From Meridianimarinicoccus sp. MJW13 (GTDB lineage Bacteria; Pseudomonadota; Alphaproteobacteria; Rhodobacterales; Rhodobacteraceae): a stretch of 64,000 nt of DNA. The DNA lies in assembly GCF_014901205.1 (NCBI RefSeq), contig NZ_JACNMU010000004.1:62001-126000 (forward strand), read 5' to 3'. The translations under genes were made by a program, and so were the position numbers. This document shows, one piece after another, positions 1 to 9,796 of the stretch (position 1 is the stretch's first letter; each line of letters begins with the position of its first letter). The notes beneath the pieces were generated by a model, which saw only the letters and a list, made by a program, of their open reading frames with translations, made no database searches and had not been told where the DNA came from.

Positions 1-3000
1 GGCCGCTGGCGTCGTAAAGCTGTGCGAAGACACCCCAGTCATTGTCGCCGCGATTGTCCTGGTTCGCCGACTGCCACACCACAACGAAACCGCCGCCCGC
101 CAGTTCGACGACCTCGGGCGCGCTTTGCTGGTTGTCGGCATGCGCATTGACCTGCCGCTCGTCCCCCGCCACCAGCGTGCTGTCGGTTTCCGGGACCACA
201 TTGATGGTCACGAAACGGCTCTGCGCGGCATTGCCGTCGCCGTCGCTCAGGTCCAGTTTCAGACGCCGGGCTGCTTCCGGGCTGCTGGAGCTGTTGCCAT
301 AGGCCAGGTTGCCCAGCACGGCCTCGACCGCCTCGACCGTCGCATTGCCGTTCAGAGTGATCGCGAAATCGGCGCCGTTGACGCCATCGCTGGTAATCGT
401 GCCGATGACCGTACCGTCGACCGACACCGTGTCGCCCACAGAACTGCCGCTGAGTTGCACGTCGCCATTGCCCACGTCACCTGTGACAAGGCCCAGCTGA
501 TCCTGCGCCAGGCCATCGGGATCGTTGATCTGGAACAGGGTGGGGTCCTGAAGATCGACCGACAGGGTCAGGACTCCGGTGTCGAAATCGGCGGAATCCA
601 GATCGCCAAGCGCGATCGTCTTGTCAGCATCAATGCGTTCCAGACCCGCGTTCAAGGCAGACTCGTCCAGGGAAATGCTGTCATTCAGCCCGACGATCAC
701 CGGTGCTTGGCTGGTGCCGAAGCCCGCGATGGCGCCGAAGACCTGCTGGAACACGCCATTGGAATTGCCGTCGCCGGCGCTGCCACTGGTGGCCGAGGTC
801 CAGTTGACCACGAAGGCTCCGCCGGGCAGGGCAGTTGCTGCGGGCTGGTTCTGGGTGCTGTGGAATTCGGTGTTGATCTGGAACGCGCCGTCCACACGCT
901 GACCGGTGGCGGTGTAAAGCTGGCCCTGCACCGAACCGCCGCTGCCGTCCAACCCGTTGTGCACGTCGTTCCAGACGATCACGAAGCGGCCGTCGGTCAG
1001 GCCAATCACATCGGCGGCAATCTGAGAGTTGGCGCGCACGTCGTTGACGATGAACTCGCCGCCTTGCGCGGTGGCTGTGGCATCAAACCGTTGCGCGGCA
1101 ATACCGACCCCCGATCCATCGCTGCCGGAGTTTTCCTCCCAGGCGATCACGAAACCGCCGTCTGCCGTGGCCCCGATCGCGGGGGTGCCCTGCCAGCCGT
1201 TCGTGGTGGTATTGACCTGGAACTCGCCGGTGTCCGGTGTGCCATTGGCGTTGAAGACACGGGCAAAAATGCCAAAGCTGCTGCCGTCACCCGCCGCGCC
1301 GCTGGTGTTCGACTTCCAGGTCACGACGAAACGGCCATCGGCCAGAACCGCAACATCCGGCTCATCCTGTGTGCTGGAGGTCTGCACATTCGCCTGGGTT
1401 TCACCGCCCTGAGCAGCACCATTGACGTCATAGCGCTGGAAGAAGATCCCGGCGCCGCTGCCATCGGAAAATGCATCGGTCCAGACTACCACGTAGCCGC
1501 CGGTGTTCAGCGCCGAAATGGCCGTGTCGTACTGGCTGCTGCTGGTGGTCGTATTGACCAGCGTTTCTCCGCCAGCCGGGGAGCCGTCGGGATTATACCG
1601 CTGCGTGGAGATGCCGTAGCTGTCGCCCGGACCATTGCCTTCCCAGGCCACGACCCAGCCGCCATTGCCCAGCGAGGCCACCGCGGGGTCCCTCTGATCG
1701 CCGGTCTGGGTGGTGTTGACACGCACCTCGCCCGAGGCCGGGGTACCAAGCGCGTCGTACCGCTGCATGTAGATGCCGTGGCCGCTGCCATCCTGCGCGT
1801 CCGACTGCCAGACAGACACCCAGCCGCCATCGTTCAGCACCGTCACCTGTGCATCATCCTGCGCGCCGGTTGTGAAGCTGTTGACCTGGGTTTCGCTGCC
1901 CAGCTTGGGAAGCCCGGTGGTTTCGGCCACCGGCGTGATCTGGATGGTCAGGCTGGTTGCCGCGTTGACGCCGCCATCGCCATCGTTGATGTCCAGCTCA
2001 TAGCTGCGCGACGACGCGGTGTCGTCCGACGGGTTCTGGTAGTAGATCGCGTTCAGCAGCGTCTCGACTCGCACCAGTGTCGAACCCGGCAGGAAATCCA
2101 GCACCAGATCGGCGCCGTTCTGTCCGTCCGAGGAAATGGTGGCCACGGCCACGCCGCCCACGTTCACCGTGGTGCCGCCCCCGGTGATGGTGATCCCGCC
2201 GCCGGTCTGGATCATCAGGTTGTCTTGGGTGTTGTCATCGGGCGGATTGAAATCATCGGTATTCTGATCGACCAGCACCCGGCGCAGGGCGAAGAACCCC
2301 CCATCGAAGTCGGCGGAATCCGAATCCGACAGCGTCAGCGCACCATTGCCAAGCAGCGGAATGCCCGCCGCCACCTGATCCTCGGTGGCAGAGACATCGG
2401 TTTGCAGCCCGGTCAGCACCGGCGGCGGCGAGGTGTTGATCTCGTTCGGATCGCCGATGATCTGCTGGAAAACGCCATCGCCGCTGCCGTCACCGGCGGG
2501 CGCACTGTCGGCCGAGGTCCATTGCACCACGTAGTTTCCTTTGGGCAGGGCGGCCATGGTCGGCTCGTCCTGGGTCGAGGCAACCTCGGTGTTGATCCGT
2601 ACCTCGGTGTCCAGCCGCGTGCCATCCGCGTCGAAGACCTGCGCGAACACGTCCGCGCCACTGCCCGGCGCCGGGGTTGAGGTATCCACCCAGGACACCA
2701 CGAAGCCACCGGTGGACAGGGCTATCAGGCTGGGCGTGGTCTGATCGCCGCTGGTCGAGTCGTTCACCCGCACTTCGCCCGCGATCGGCGTGCCGGTCGA
2801 CGTATAGCGCTGGTAGTAGATCCCGCCCTGGCTGCCATCCTGCTGTTCCGAATGCCAGGCGACGACGAAATCGCCGTTGGCCAGGGTCGCCACCTGCGGC
2901 ATCGCCTGCAAGTTCTCGGTGGTGGTATTGACCCGGATCTCGCCGGTTTCCGGCACCCCGCCCGCGTCGAAGATGCGCGCCGAGATGGCCGTGGACGATC

Positions 3001-5377
3001 CATCGCCATTGGCCACGTCGTTTTCTTCCCAGACCACCACGAACCGACCCGCGTTCAGGGCGGAAACCTTGGCGGTATCCTGCCACCCGGTGGTCTGCAC
3101 GTTCACCGATATTTCGCCACCCACCGTGGCCCCGGCCGCGTTGTAGACCTGCGCCTTCACCGCATTGCCGCTGCCATCCCCGGCCGTTCCGGAAGAGGCC
3201 GAATGCCATGTCACCACATAGCCGCCGTTGGACAGGGCCGCGACATCCGGGCCTCCCTGGCTGCTGGACGAGTTGGTTTCGACCTGAATTTCGCTTTGGA
3301 TCAGCGCGCCTGTATCGTCATAGCGATTCAGGCGGATGCCGCTGACGTTGGAATCCTGCCAGACAGTCACCCAGCCGCCATCGTTCAACCCGGCCACCGC
3401 CGGCTGCACCTGGTCGCCCGCCGCCGTGGCATTGACCTGGAACTCCAGCCCCACCGGCACGCCATCGGCGTCATAGCGCTGCCCGAAGATTCCGCCCTGC
3501 CAGGTGATCGCGTCATCCTGTCCGTAGGAGACCCAGACCGAGACATAGCCGCCATCGGTCAGCCCGGCGATGTCGGAATCGTTCTGGCTCAGATTGGTCA
3601 CGGTGTTGACGCGGGTTTCGCCGCGCACCGGCCCGTCGATATCGGCATCGGGTGTGATCGTGATCTCGACCACCACCGGATGCGAGGCCGCGCCATCGCC
3701 ATCTTCCAGCAGGATCGAAACATAGGACTGGTCCGCAGCATCGTCCGACAGGTTCTGATAGGTCAGATGTTCGACCAGGATCTCGACGCTGGCCGCATCG
3801 GCATTTGCGTTCAGATCGACGATCAGGGGCGCGCCATTCATGCCGTCCGAGGAAATGGTGCCAACCTGGGTGCCGTTGACGCTGACCGCGCCGGTCCCGG
3901 CGTTGACGCTGACCGGACCGGTGGCGTCCAGCCCGAACTGGTGCTGCGCGTCGTCATCCTGCGGCAGGAACTGCTGGGCGTGGGCGGATGCAGCAATGGT
4001 GCCGACCAGAAGACGCCCGCCGTTGAAGTCGGCGGAATCCATGTCGGACACGGCGGCGGCGCCATCGGCGTCGATCCGCTGCGGCATGGCATTCACATCC
4101 GATTCCAAGAACACGCGGGTGGTCGAGACCGCCTCGACCTCGGGCGCGGCGGACAGCGCGTTGTAAGTCAGTGGGTCGCCGAACAGACGCTGGGCCACCG
4201 CCCGGCCCGAGCCGTCTCCGGCCGTTCCCGAGGTGTCTGACGTCCAGGCCGCCACGAAATTGCCGCCAGCCAAGGCCGCCAACGCACCCGCGTATTGACT
4301 GCCCTGAATTTGCTCGTTGATCAGGATTTCACCCGTCAGGGCGTTGCCGTCGACGTCAAACCGCCGCGCCACCACGCCATAGGCCGACCCATCGCCCGAG
4401 CCAGCCGAGGTGAACGCGTCCCAGATGACGACAAACCCGCCGTCCGATGTGCCCACGACATTGGGCTGCTGCTGGGTGCTGCTGGTCTGGACGTTGATCT
4501 GGAATTCGGACCCGACGACGGTGCCGTCGCCTTCGTAGAGCTGACCGTAGATACCATGGTGCGACGCATCCGGTCCTTCCCAGACAACCACGAAACGGCC
4601 GCCGTCCAGGCCCGCCACCGAGGGGGCCTGCTGGGTGCCCGCCGTGGTGGTGTTGACATCGATCTCGGTCCCGACGGTCGCCCCGGCCGGAGTAAAGACC
4701 TGTGCCTTGATCCCGTTGCCACTGCCATCGGCAGCCCGATAGGCCACAACCACGCCGCCACCGGCCAGCCCGTTGGCGCCGCCCGACGGCTGGATGGTGG
4801 CCAGTACCGGTTCGCTTTCCGTGGTGGAGGTGTTGGCGCCCGTGGTGTTGACCGTGGTCTCTGCGCCCTGCGGCACGCCGCTGGCATCGAAGCGTTGCAT
4901 CTTGACGTCGCGCACAAAGGAGACCGCCGCGTCATAATCAGTGAACCAGGCCACAGCAAAACCGCCACCGGGGAGGGCGGCGACGGTTGGTTGATGCTGG
5001 CTCGAGACCTGGGCGGTGTTGACGGCGATCTCACCCCCCAAGGGCACGGCCTGTGCATCGTACTGCCGCGCGACGATGCCAAGACCGTTGGTGTCGTTTC
5101 CAACCCAGGCTACCGCGAAGCCGCCGTCATCGGTGGCCGCAATGGTGGGGGCGTACTGGTTTCCGGTCTCGGTGGTGTTTAGGATGAATTCCAGCCCGAT
5201 CCGCGTGCCGTTGGGCGCGAACCTTTGCCCGACAATGGCAGTGCCCGAGCCGTCCTGACCATCGCTGGACCAGACAATCACGTAGTCGCCGCCGGTCAGC
5301 GTGGCGATCGCGGCGGTCTCCTGATCTCCAACCTTGAAGGAATTGACGAGGTCTTCCGGGCTTAGCGGCGTATTCAC
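1..5377 (-). CDS. Giant repeat-rich secreted/surface protein, N-terminal part (cut by window edge)
   Basis: One minus-strand frame stays open from a GTG at 5377 to the left edge, giving about 1,792 codons with no stop. The GTG is preceded by GGGGGAG at a good ribosome-site distance. The protein is built from roughly 50-residue units with a core like GGGFVVVWQS, a Gly/Asp-rich turn (QDGSG), a YGQRYD-like strand and an FQVNTTT-like end. Blocks of about 6-8 units are separated by domains of about 170 residues containing a DSADFDGG motif (near 4.04, 2.31 and 0.59 kb), an AxGTISSDGxNGA motif and a DGDG motif. Such proteins in roseobacters usually end in RTX repeats and leave by type I secretion, but this C-terminus is outside the window. 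The start lacks a Sec signal, which fits C-terminal secretion. Adhesin or biofilm function is an inference. The large plus-strand ORFs opposite it are shadows. Confidence 0.88.
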   Translation of the reverse strand, partial: MNTPLSPEDLVNSFKVGDQETAAIATLTGGDYVIVWSSDGQDGSGTAIVGQRFAPNGTRIGLEFILNTTETGNQYAPTIAATDDGGFAVAWVGNDTNGLGIVARQYDAQAVPLGGEIAVNTAQVSSQHQPTVAALPGGGFAVAWFTDYDAAVSFVRDVKMQRFDASGVPQGAETTVNTTGANTSTTESEPVLATIQPSGGANGLAGGGVVVAYRAADGSGNGIKAQVFTPAGATVGTEIDVNTTTAGTQQAPSVAGLDGGRFVVVWEGPDASHHGIYGQLYEGDGTVVGSEFQINVQTSSTQQQPNVVGTSDGGFVVIWDAFTSAGSGDGSAYGVVARRFDVDGNALTGEILINEQIQGSQYAGALAALAGGNFVAAWTSDTSGTAGDGSGRAVAQRLFGDPLTYNALSAAPEVEAVSTTRVFLESDVNAMPQRIDADGAAAVSDMDSADFNGGRLLVGTIAASAHAQQFLPQDDDAQHQFGLDATGPVSVNAGTGAVSVNGTQVGTISSDGMNGAPLIVDLNANADAASVEILVEHLTYQNLSDDAADQSYVSILLEDGDGAASHPVVVEITITPDADIDGPVRGETRVNTVTNLSQNDSDIAGLTDGGYVSVWVSYGQDDAITWQGGIFGQRYDADGVPVGLEFQVNATAAGDQVQPAVAGLNDGGWVTVWQDSNVSGIRLNRYDDTGALIQSEIQVETNSSSSQGGPDVAALSNGGYVVTWHSASSGTAGDGSGNAVKAQVYNAAGATVGGEISVNVQTTGWQDTAKVSALNAGRFVVVWEENDVANGDGSSTAISARIFDAGGVPETGEIRVNTTTENLQAMPQVATLANGDFVVAWHSEQQDGSQGGIYYQRYTSTGTPIAGEVRVNDSTSGDQTTPSLIALSTGGFVVSWVDTSTPAPGSGADVFAQVFDADGTRLDTEVRINTEVASTQDEPTMAALPKGNYVVQWTSADSAPAGDGSGDGVFQQIIGDPNEINTSPPPVLTGLQTDVSATEDQVAAGIPLLGNGALTLSDSDSADFDGGFFALRRVLVDQNTDDFNPPDDNTQDNLMIQTGGGITITGGGTTVNVGGVAVATISSDGQNGADLVLDFLPGSTLVRVETLLNAIYYQNPSDDTASSRSYELDINDGDGGVNAATSLTIQITPVAETTGLPKLGSETQVNSFTTGAQDDAQVTVLNDGGWVSVWQSDAQDGSGHGIYMQRYDALGTPASGEVRVNTTQTGDQRDPAVASLGNGGWVVAWEGNGPGDSYGISTQRYNPDGSPAGGETLVNTTTSSSQYDTAISALNTGGYVVVWTDAFSDGSGAGIFFQRYDVNGAAQGGETQANVQTSSTQDEPDVAVLADGRFVVTWKSNTSGAAGDGSSFGIFARVFNANGTPDTGEFQVNTTTNGWQGTPAIGATADGGFVIAWEENSGSDGSGVGIAAQRFDATATAQGGEFIVNDVRANSQIAADVIGLTDGRFVIVWNDVHNGLDGSGGSVQGQLYTATGQRVDGAFQINTEFHSTQNQPAATALPGGAFVVNWTSATSGSAGDGNSNGVFQQVFGAIAGFGTSQAPVIVGLNDSISLDESALNAGLERIDADKTIALGDLDSADFDTGVLTLSVDLQDPTLFQINDPDGLAQDQLGLVTGDVGNGDVQLSGSSVGDTVSVDGTVIGTITSDGVNGADFAITLNGNATVEAVEAVLGNLAYGNSSSSPEAARRLKLDLSDGDGNAAQSRFVTINVVPETDSTLVAGDERQVNAHADNQQSAPEVVELAGGGFVVVWQSANQDNRGDNDWGVFAQLYDASG

Positions 5378-5413
5378 GATGGTTCTCCCCCTGGTCAGAG
5401 GGCCCATCCACGA

Positions 5414-5429
5414 GTCACATCCATGTGAC
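5414..5429. promoter_or_regulatory. Inverted repeat GTCACAT-CC-ATGTGAC near the giant gene start
   Basis: Perfect 7-bp arms with a 2-bp spacer lie about 40-50 bp upstream of the GTG start of the giant protein gene. The size and place suit an operator for a dimeric regulator. The regulator is unknown. Confidence 0.4.
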
Positions 5430-5588
5430 GGTGCGCACAATAGGTTCCGGCTGAAACATCAGGCGACCAGCGAATATGTCCGGCAGGCACGCCAAACCAC
5501 TTGCAAAAATGCTTAAGCTGAAAAGAACCGGTAACTTTGCATGCGAACCCCGTCGACACCGGGGTGAAACGGGCGGACCTCCTGTTGA

Positions 5589-5600
5589 TTAGTTAACTAA
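5589..5600. promoter_or_regulatory. 12-bp perfect palindrome TTAGTTAACTAA
   Basis: A perfect A+T-rich palindrome lies about 210 bp upstream of the giant protein gene, in otherwise non-coding DNA. It is a possible regulator-binding site. No regulator can be assigned. Confidence 0.35.
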
Positions 5601-5912
5601 GGGTAAGATTCTGACCGGGGTGGCTGTCAACGCCGATTGCAGTCATTCTGTTGCGGAAAACAGGGTATTTCCGGTAACTAATGGTAAATATTCTCCAATT
5701 TCAGGTACCAGAATTCCATACCCGGTGTTCAACCACAGGTGGCCTGACCCCGAAAATCTACTGTATTTTCCCGCCGAACGCTTCGATTGCGCAAACACAC
5801 GCTCTGGTTGCGACCGACCGAATCAGGAACACTTGATGCCAGCCAAAAGGCCGAATCAGGACCATCTGCGCGGATTCTTGCCCAACATTCGGCTTTTTTT
5901 CGCTGATGGGAT

Positions 5913-6800
5913 TCAGTTTCCCGGGGCAGATTCCGGCGCTGAAATGCGCGTGACGAAATCGCGCCCGAGTCCCAGGGCCGTTGCGGTGGCTTCGGGGCTG
6001 AATTCCAGCGTGCTGAGCGCCTCACGCTCTTGCTGGTCGAACCCATGCGTGGCGTTTTCCAGCACCGTGAAGGCCACCGGACGTACGGCGGTTTGCCCGG
6101 TCGCGATGTCGAGACAGGCTTGCTCGTCGGTGATCTCGTCGTCCCGGACAAGGATCATTTCCACCGGAATCTCCGCCGCCCAGCCTTGGCGTGCGGCCAG
6201 GCTGCCCGGACCGCAATAGGGATAGGAGACCAGCGCGCCCAACACCCCGGCCAGACCGCGCGCCTGCGGATCGCCTGGCCAGCGGGTCAGCCCCTGCGGC
6301 GGACGCGGGGTCGCGGCCTGGCTGAGCAGATCCATCACCGCCCAGCCGCCATGCGACGCCCCGAACAGCAGCAGGCGGTCAGGGTCGGCAAAGGCCATGG
6401 CGCGCACATCTTCCAGCGCGACGGCCAGATCTCCGGCGCGTTCGGTCCCGGTGAAGATCTGGCCGGCGCAGATCAGCCGCCAGACCTGAAAATCCAGGTA
6501 GTCGCGCGGCGCGTGACTGTCGACCATCACCGCGGCCCAACCCTGTTCGTTCAGCATCCCGGCCCATCGCGCCATATTGTCATGCGGCCCGTCGCAGCCC
6601 GACGCCAGCAGCGCCGTGGGGAAGGGGCCTTGCCCGCTGTCGGGCAGATACACCTTGTAGTAGGGCGACAGCAGCGCCGAGCGTTCTTCCGGTGTGTCGC
6701 GCGGGGTCAGCAGCCCCAGATACCGCGCGCCCATCTGGCCCAGCAGCACAAGGGTCAGCACGCCAAGCCCGATCAGGGCGATCCGCCATGCCCGCCGCAT
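5913..6800 (-). CDS. Alpha/beta hydrolase, dienelactone-hydrolase-like, membrane-anchored or exported
   Basis: The 295-aa protein has an N-terminal hydrophobic segment (about residues 5-25, MRRAWRIALIGLGVLTLVLL) acting as signal or anchor. An alpha/beta-hydrolase core follows with the nucleophile elbow GASHGG and a late His in ENATHGF. An early SGCDGPH segment resembles the region of dienelactone hydrolases that follows the first strands. The ATG overlaps the TGA of the upstream hydrolase gene (TGATG), so the two are probably translated as a pair. The frame continues upstream as a longer ORF, but the overlap argues for the start at 6800. Substrate is unknown. Confidence 0.85.
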   Translation of the reverse strand: MRRAWRIALIGLGVLTLVLLGQMGARYLGLLTPRDTPEERSALLSPYYKVYLPDSGQGPFPTALLASGCDGPHDNMARWAGMLNEQGWAAVMVDSHAPRDYLDFQVWRLICAGQIFTGTERAGDLAVALEDVRAMAFADPDRLLLFGASHGGWAVMDLLSQAATPRPPQGLTRWPGDPQARGLAGVLGALVSYPYCGPGSLAARQGWAAEIPVEMILVRDDEITDEQACLDIATGQTAVRPVAFTVLENATHGFDQQEREALSTLEFSPEATATALGLGRDFVTRISAPESAPGN

Positions 6801-8458
6801 CAGAACGCCGGCCCGCGCCGCAAGAAGATGTCCTTCAGTTCGGCGGCGCGCTGCGGCGTCCAGCCCTCGGGCTCCAGCACCTCGGCCCAGGCATCGATAT
6901 AGTCGGCGGCGATGTAGTAGTGGCCGAAGCCCTCGACCTGCAGCGAGATCGCCATGTCGAGCGCCAGTTGGAACATGGTGACCACCGGAAACCAGCGGAA
7001 TTCGGGCGGCACGTCCGGGGCGCGCGGATCGCGCATCCAGTCGGGTCGGCGGAAGGCCGACGTGAAGCTGAAGGCCACGATCGGATCGCTGCCATAGTGC
7101 AGGAACACCAGCCGGATCGGCCCCCAGCGCGTGGCCTGGAGATCGAATTCGCCGCTCTGGTTGGTCACCTGTGCCAGCGAGCCATTGCCGAACCGCGGTT
7201 GCCATGCCGGACTGTCGGGTTGGCGCTGGTCCCGCATGAATTGCCACAAAGGGCTGATGAACGGTGATCCGGCCCACAGCGCGCCCGACACCGGATCGCC
7301 CAGCATGTCCAGGATCGGCAACGAGCTTTGCGAGTTCAGCGCGCCCTGAGACAGCCCGTGCACGTACAGCCTTGGACGCGTGGCCGGGTCCAGTTCAGTC
7401 CAGTAGTCATAGACAACATCGTGCAATACGCGGGCCTGTTCGACGCCGTAATCCGGGTTGGCCAGGATCGACAGGACCGAGGTCAGATAGGAATACTGCA
7501 CCGCCACCGTGGCAACATCGCCACCCAGCATGAAATCCAACGTGTCCTGCCCGCCCGGATCCATCCAGCCGGTGCCCACCGGCACCATCACCACCAGCGC
7601 CTTGCGCGAAAACCCGCCCTGCCGGATCAACTCCTGCAAGGCGACTTCGGCCCGTTCCTGCGCGGTTTCTGCCGCGCGGCGCCCGACGTAGACGCGGATC
7701 GGATCCATGGCGATGTCGGGCTTGAAGGCGGCAATTTCTTCGCGGGTCGGCGCCGTGGCGACGAAGGCACGGCCCCAGCGGCCCATTTCCTCCCAATCCA
7801 CCAGCGAGTCCGGCCCGCCGGTCTTGCCCGGTTCCGTGGGCCGCGGGATGTCCGGCTCGATCAACTCGTCGGCGGCCTCGAAAGAGGCGTCGGCGATCTC
7901 GAAAGCGCGTTTCACCAGAACCCCGTTGATCAGGCTCCAGAACAGAAACAGCGCAAGGGCCACGCCTATGGCGAACCCGACGCGCGGTGGCAGCACATGG
8001 TTGAGCAACGCCGTCAGCCGCCGCTGCACCGCCCCGAACAGCCGCACCAGCACCCATGTCGCGGCAAAGACACCGAATGCCACCGGGGCAATGATGCGCG
8101 GATGCGAGGTGTCCACCGGCGGCAGGTGCATGACCACGCGGGTCGCGTTTTGCCAATCGGCGGCGTGCCACAGGCACCAGATGCTGACCACAAGCGCGAA
8201 AAGCCCCGCCAGCGCCGTCAGCAGCAGATGCCGCGTCGACGAGAGAACCGGGATGCCCAGAAACCGCCAGCCCCAGGCCATGGCCACGCCGACCTCGTGC
8301 CCGATGCCAGCCACCAGCCCGCCCAGAACTCCTTGCATCACAGGATCGCGCGGCAGCAGCGACGGCGTCAGCGACGCGCCGAAAAACAACGCCGCCAGGC
8401 ACAGGCCCAGCGGCGACACGCGATGCGACAGGGGTGGCGTGGGAATGGCAGGGGTCAT
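6800..8458 (-). CDS. Alpha/beta hydrolase of the Abhydrolase_9 membrane family
   Basis: The 552-aa protein begins with several hydrophobic segments (for example LGLCLAALFFGASLTPSLLP and two to three further helices within the first 200 residues), followed by a soluble hydrolase half. The N-terminal SLTPSLLPR segment and the later HGLSQGA nucleophile elbow are typical of the family with a membrane N-domain and a C-terminal hydrolase domain (Pfam Abhydrolase_9 type). The start at 8458 removes an unlikely Arg-rich extension. It overlaps the next gene by one base, forming a two-gene hydrolase unit. The biochemical role of this family is poorly defined. Confidence 0.85.
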   Translation of the reverse strand: MTPAIPTPPLSHRVSPLGLCLAALFFGASLTPSLLPRDPVMQGVLGGLVAGIGHEVGVAMAWGWRFLGIPVLSSTRHLLLTALAGLFALVVSIWCLWHAADWQNATRVVMHLPPVDTSHPRIIAPVAFGVFAATWVLVRLFGAVQRRLTALLNHVLPPRVGFAIGVALALFLFWSLINGVLVKRAFEIADASFEAADELIEPDIPRPTEPGKTGGPDSLVDWEEMGRWGRAFVATAPTREEIAAFKPDIAMDPIRVYVGRRAAETAQERAEVALQELIRQGGFSRKALVVMVPVGTGWMDPGGQDTLDFMLGGDVATVAVQYSYLTSVLSILANPDYGVEQARVLHDVVYDYWTELDPATRPRLYVHGLSQGALNSQSSLPILDMLGDPVSGALWAGSPFISPLWQFMRDQRQPDSPAWQPRFGNGSLAQVTNQSGEFDLQATRWGPIRLVFLHYGSDPIVAFSFTSAFRRPDWMRDPRAPDVPPEFRWFPVVTMFQLALDMAISLQVEGFGHYYIAADYIDAWAEVLEPEGWTPQRAAELKDIFLRRGPAF

Positions 8459-8540
8459 GGCAACGTCTCGGAACAGGGGCACATCCGGGGCCACCCTTTC
8501 AGTCCGCATCCGACCTGTCCAGCGCGGCGCGGCACCCGGA

Positions 8541-9269
8541 TCAGACCGAACGCTGGTTGACCCGCGCCGACAGGTCCGCCGCGGTTTCCTTGCGTTCGGA
8601 ATAGCGATCCACAAGATGCGGGCTCAGGTCACGGGTGAGCCAGGTAAATTTCACCAGTTCCTCCATCACGTCAACCACGCGGTCATAGTAGGCCGACGGC
8701 TTCATGCGGCCATCCTCCTCGAACTCCAGAAACGCCTTGGCCACCGAAGACTGGTTGGGAATGGTCAGCATCCGCATCCAGCGGCCCAGCACCCGCATCT
8801 GGTTGAGGGCATTGAAGCTTTGCGAGCCGCCCGAAACCTGCATCAGGGCCAGTGTCTTGCCCTGACTTGGCCGGATCGCGCCCAGTGTCAGCGGGATCCA
8901 GTCGATCTGGCTTTTCAGCACCCCGGTCATGGCGCCATGACGTTCCGGCGAGCACCAGACCATGCCTTCGGACCAGGTCACCAGATCACGCAGATCCTGT
9001 ACCTTGGGATGGTCGGCCTCGGCATCATCGGGCAGGGGCAGGCCGGCCGGATCGAAGACCCGCGTTTCGGCGCCCAGTCGGGTCAGGATGCGCGCGGCCT
9101 CTTCATTCAGCAGACGGCTGTAGGAGCGTTCGCGCAGCGAGCCATGCAGCAGCAGGATGCGCGGCGGATGGGTGGACCGGATCGGCTGGGACAGGGTTTC
9201 GCGATCAATGGCGCGAAAGGACGCTTCGTCAAGCTGCGGCGTGTCAGTCAACGCGCTGGCCCTTCTCAT
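8541..9269 (-). CDS. arsH: Arsenical resistance flavoprotein ArsH
   Basis: The protein is about 242 aa and is an NADPH-dependent FMN reductase of the ArsH type. This family oxidises trivalent organoarsenicals and is usually encoded in ars operons. Visible motifs are the flavin-binding [14 protein letters not shown], then [21 protein letters not shown] and [15 protein letters not shown], all hallmarks of ArsH. Its N-terminus overlaps the 3' end of arsC. The ATG at 9269 is chosen; a TTG at 9251 overlapping the arsC stop is also possible. No arsB, ACR3 or arsR is seen, so this is a partial ars set. Confidence 0.93.
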   Translation of the reverse strand: MRRASALTDTPQLDEASFRAIDRETLSQPIRSTHPPRILLLHGSLRERSYSRLLNEEAARILTRLGAETRVFDPAGLPLPDDAEADHPKVQDLRDLVTWSEGMVWCSPERHGAMTGVLKSQIDWIPLTLGAIRPSQGKTLALMQVSGGSQSFNALNQMRVLGRWMRMLTIPNQSSVAKAFLEFEEDGRMKPSAYYDRVVDVMEELVKFTWLTRDLSPHLVDRYSERKETAADLSARVNQRSV

Positions 9270-9666
9270 CCAGAATGACCGTGCCGTCTTCCTTGACCAG
9301 AGGTCCGTCGGGCAGGCGGTCAAGCAGATCCAGCACCGCCTCGGACGGGCGGCAGAGCTTCACCCCCTTGGGCGTGCAGACAATCGGGCGGTTGACCAGC
9401 ACCGGATGCACCAGCATCGCATCAAGCAACGTCTCGTCACTGACCGAGGGGTCCAGCAGGCCCAGCTCCTCGGCCGGGGACTTGCTGGTGCGCAGGGCGT
9501 CGCGCGGGGACAGCCCGGCCGCCGCGAACAGGCCCAGCAGTTGCGGCCGGGTCCAGCCGGTATCAAGGTAGTCGATGACCACGGGATCGTGGCCGGTGGT
9601 GCGCAGGATCTCAAGCACGTTGCGAGAGGTGCCGCAGGCGGGGTTGTGATAGATGACGGTGGACAA
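9244..9666 (-). CDS. arsC: Arsenate reductase, glutaredoxin-dependent type
   Basis: From a TTG at 9666, preceded by GGAGAG, the product is 140 aa, the normal size for this family. It begins [15 protein letters not shown] with the catalytic Cys at residue 11. Later family landmarks are [15 protein letters not shown] and LCRPSE. The enzyme reduces arsenate to arsenite in the cytoplasm with glutathione and glutaredoxin. It is upstream of and overlaps arsH. A longer ATG frame to 9759 adds an Arg-rich tail not found in the family. Confidence 0.93.
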   Translation of the reverse strand: MSTVIYHNPACGTSRNVLEILRTTGHDPVVIDYLDTGWTRPQLLGLFAAAGLSPRDALRTSKSPAEELGLLDPSVSDETLLDAMLVHPVLVNRPIVCTPKGVKLCRPSEAVLDLLDRLPDGPLVKEDGTVILDEKGQRVD

Positions 9667-9796
9667 GGGGCTCTCCGCTACGGGGTCGATGAGTTCTGGT
9701 TTCGTGGCCGGGCGGCGTCTGAACCGGGGATCTCGGCCTGCATTTTCGGACTTCACCAATTCATGAATTATCGAAAACCTGCAATCCCGAACCGCC

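Larger units (their letters stand above)
5378..5912. other. Non-coding region upstream of the giant protein gene
   Basis: I see no credible gene in these 535 bases. The stretch is richer in A+T than the neighbouring genes. It carries the 12-bp palindrome at 5589-5600, the inverted repeat at 5414-5429, two copies of CCGGTAACT (near 5527 and 5669), and a small stem ACCCCG/CGGGGT around 5545-5563. It is the likely promoter and control region of the minus-strand gene starting at 5377, and lies downstream of the hydrolase gene ending at 5913. Apparent ORFs on either strand here show no protein-like composition. Confidence 0.6.

Noticed and set aside
125-4240. Very long plus-strand ORFs (851 and 462 codons) opposite the giant protein
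   Set aside because: Their translations are His/Arg/Ala/Gly-rich with no recognisable family. The minus frame carries clear protein repeats across the same bases, so these are GC-rich antisense shadows.
5565-5580. AGGAGG ribosome-like site on the minus strand in the intergenic region
   Set aside because: No ATG, GTG or TTG follows at a usable distance, so no gene is supported.
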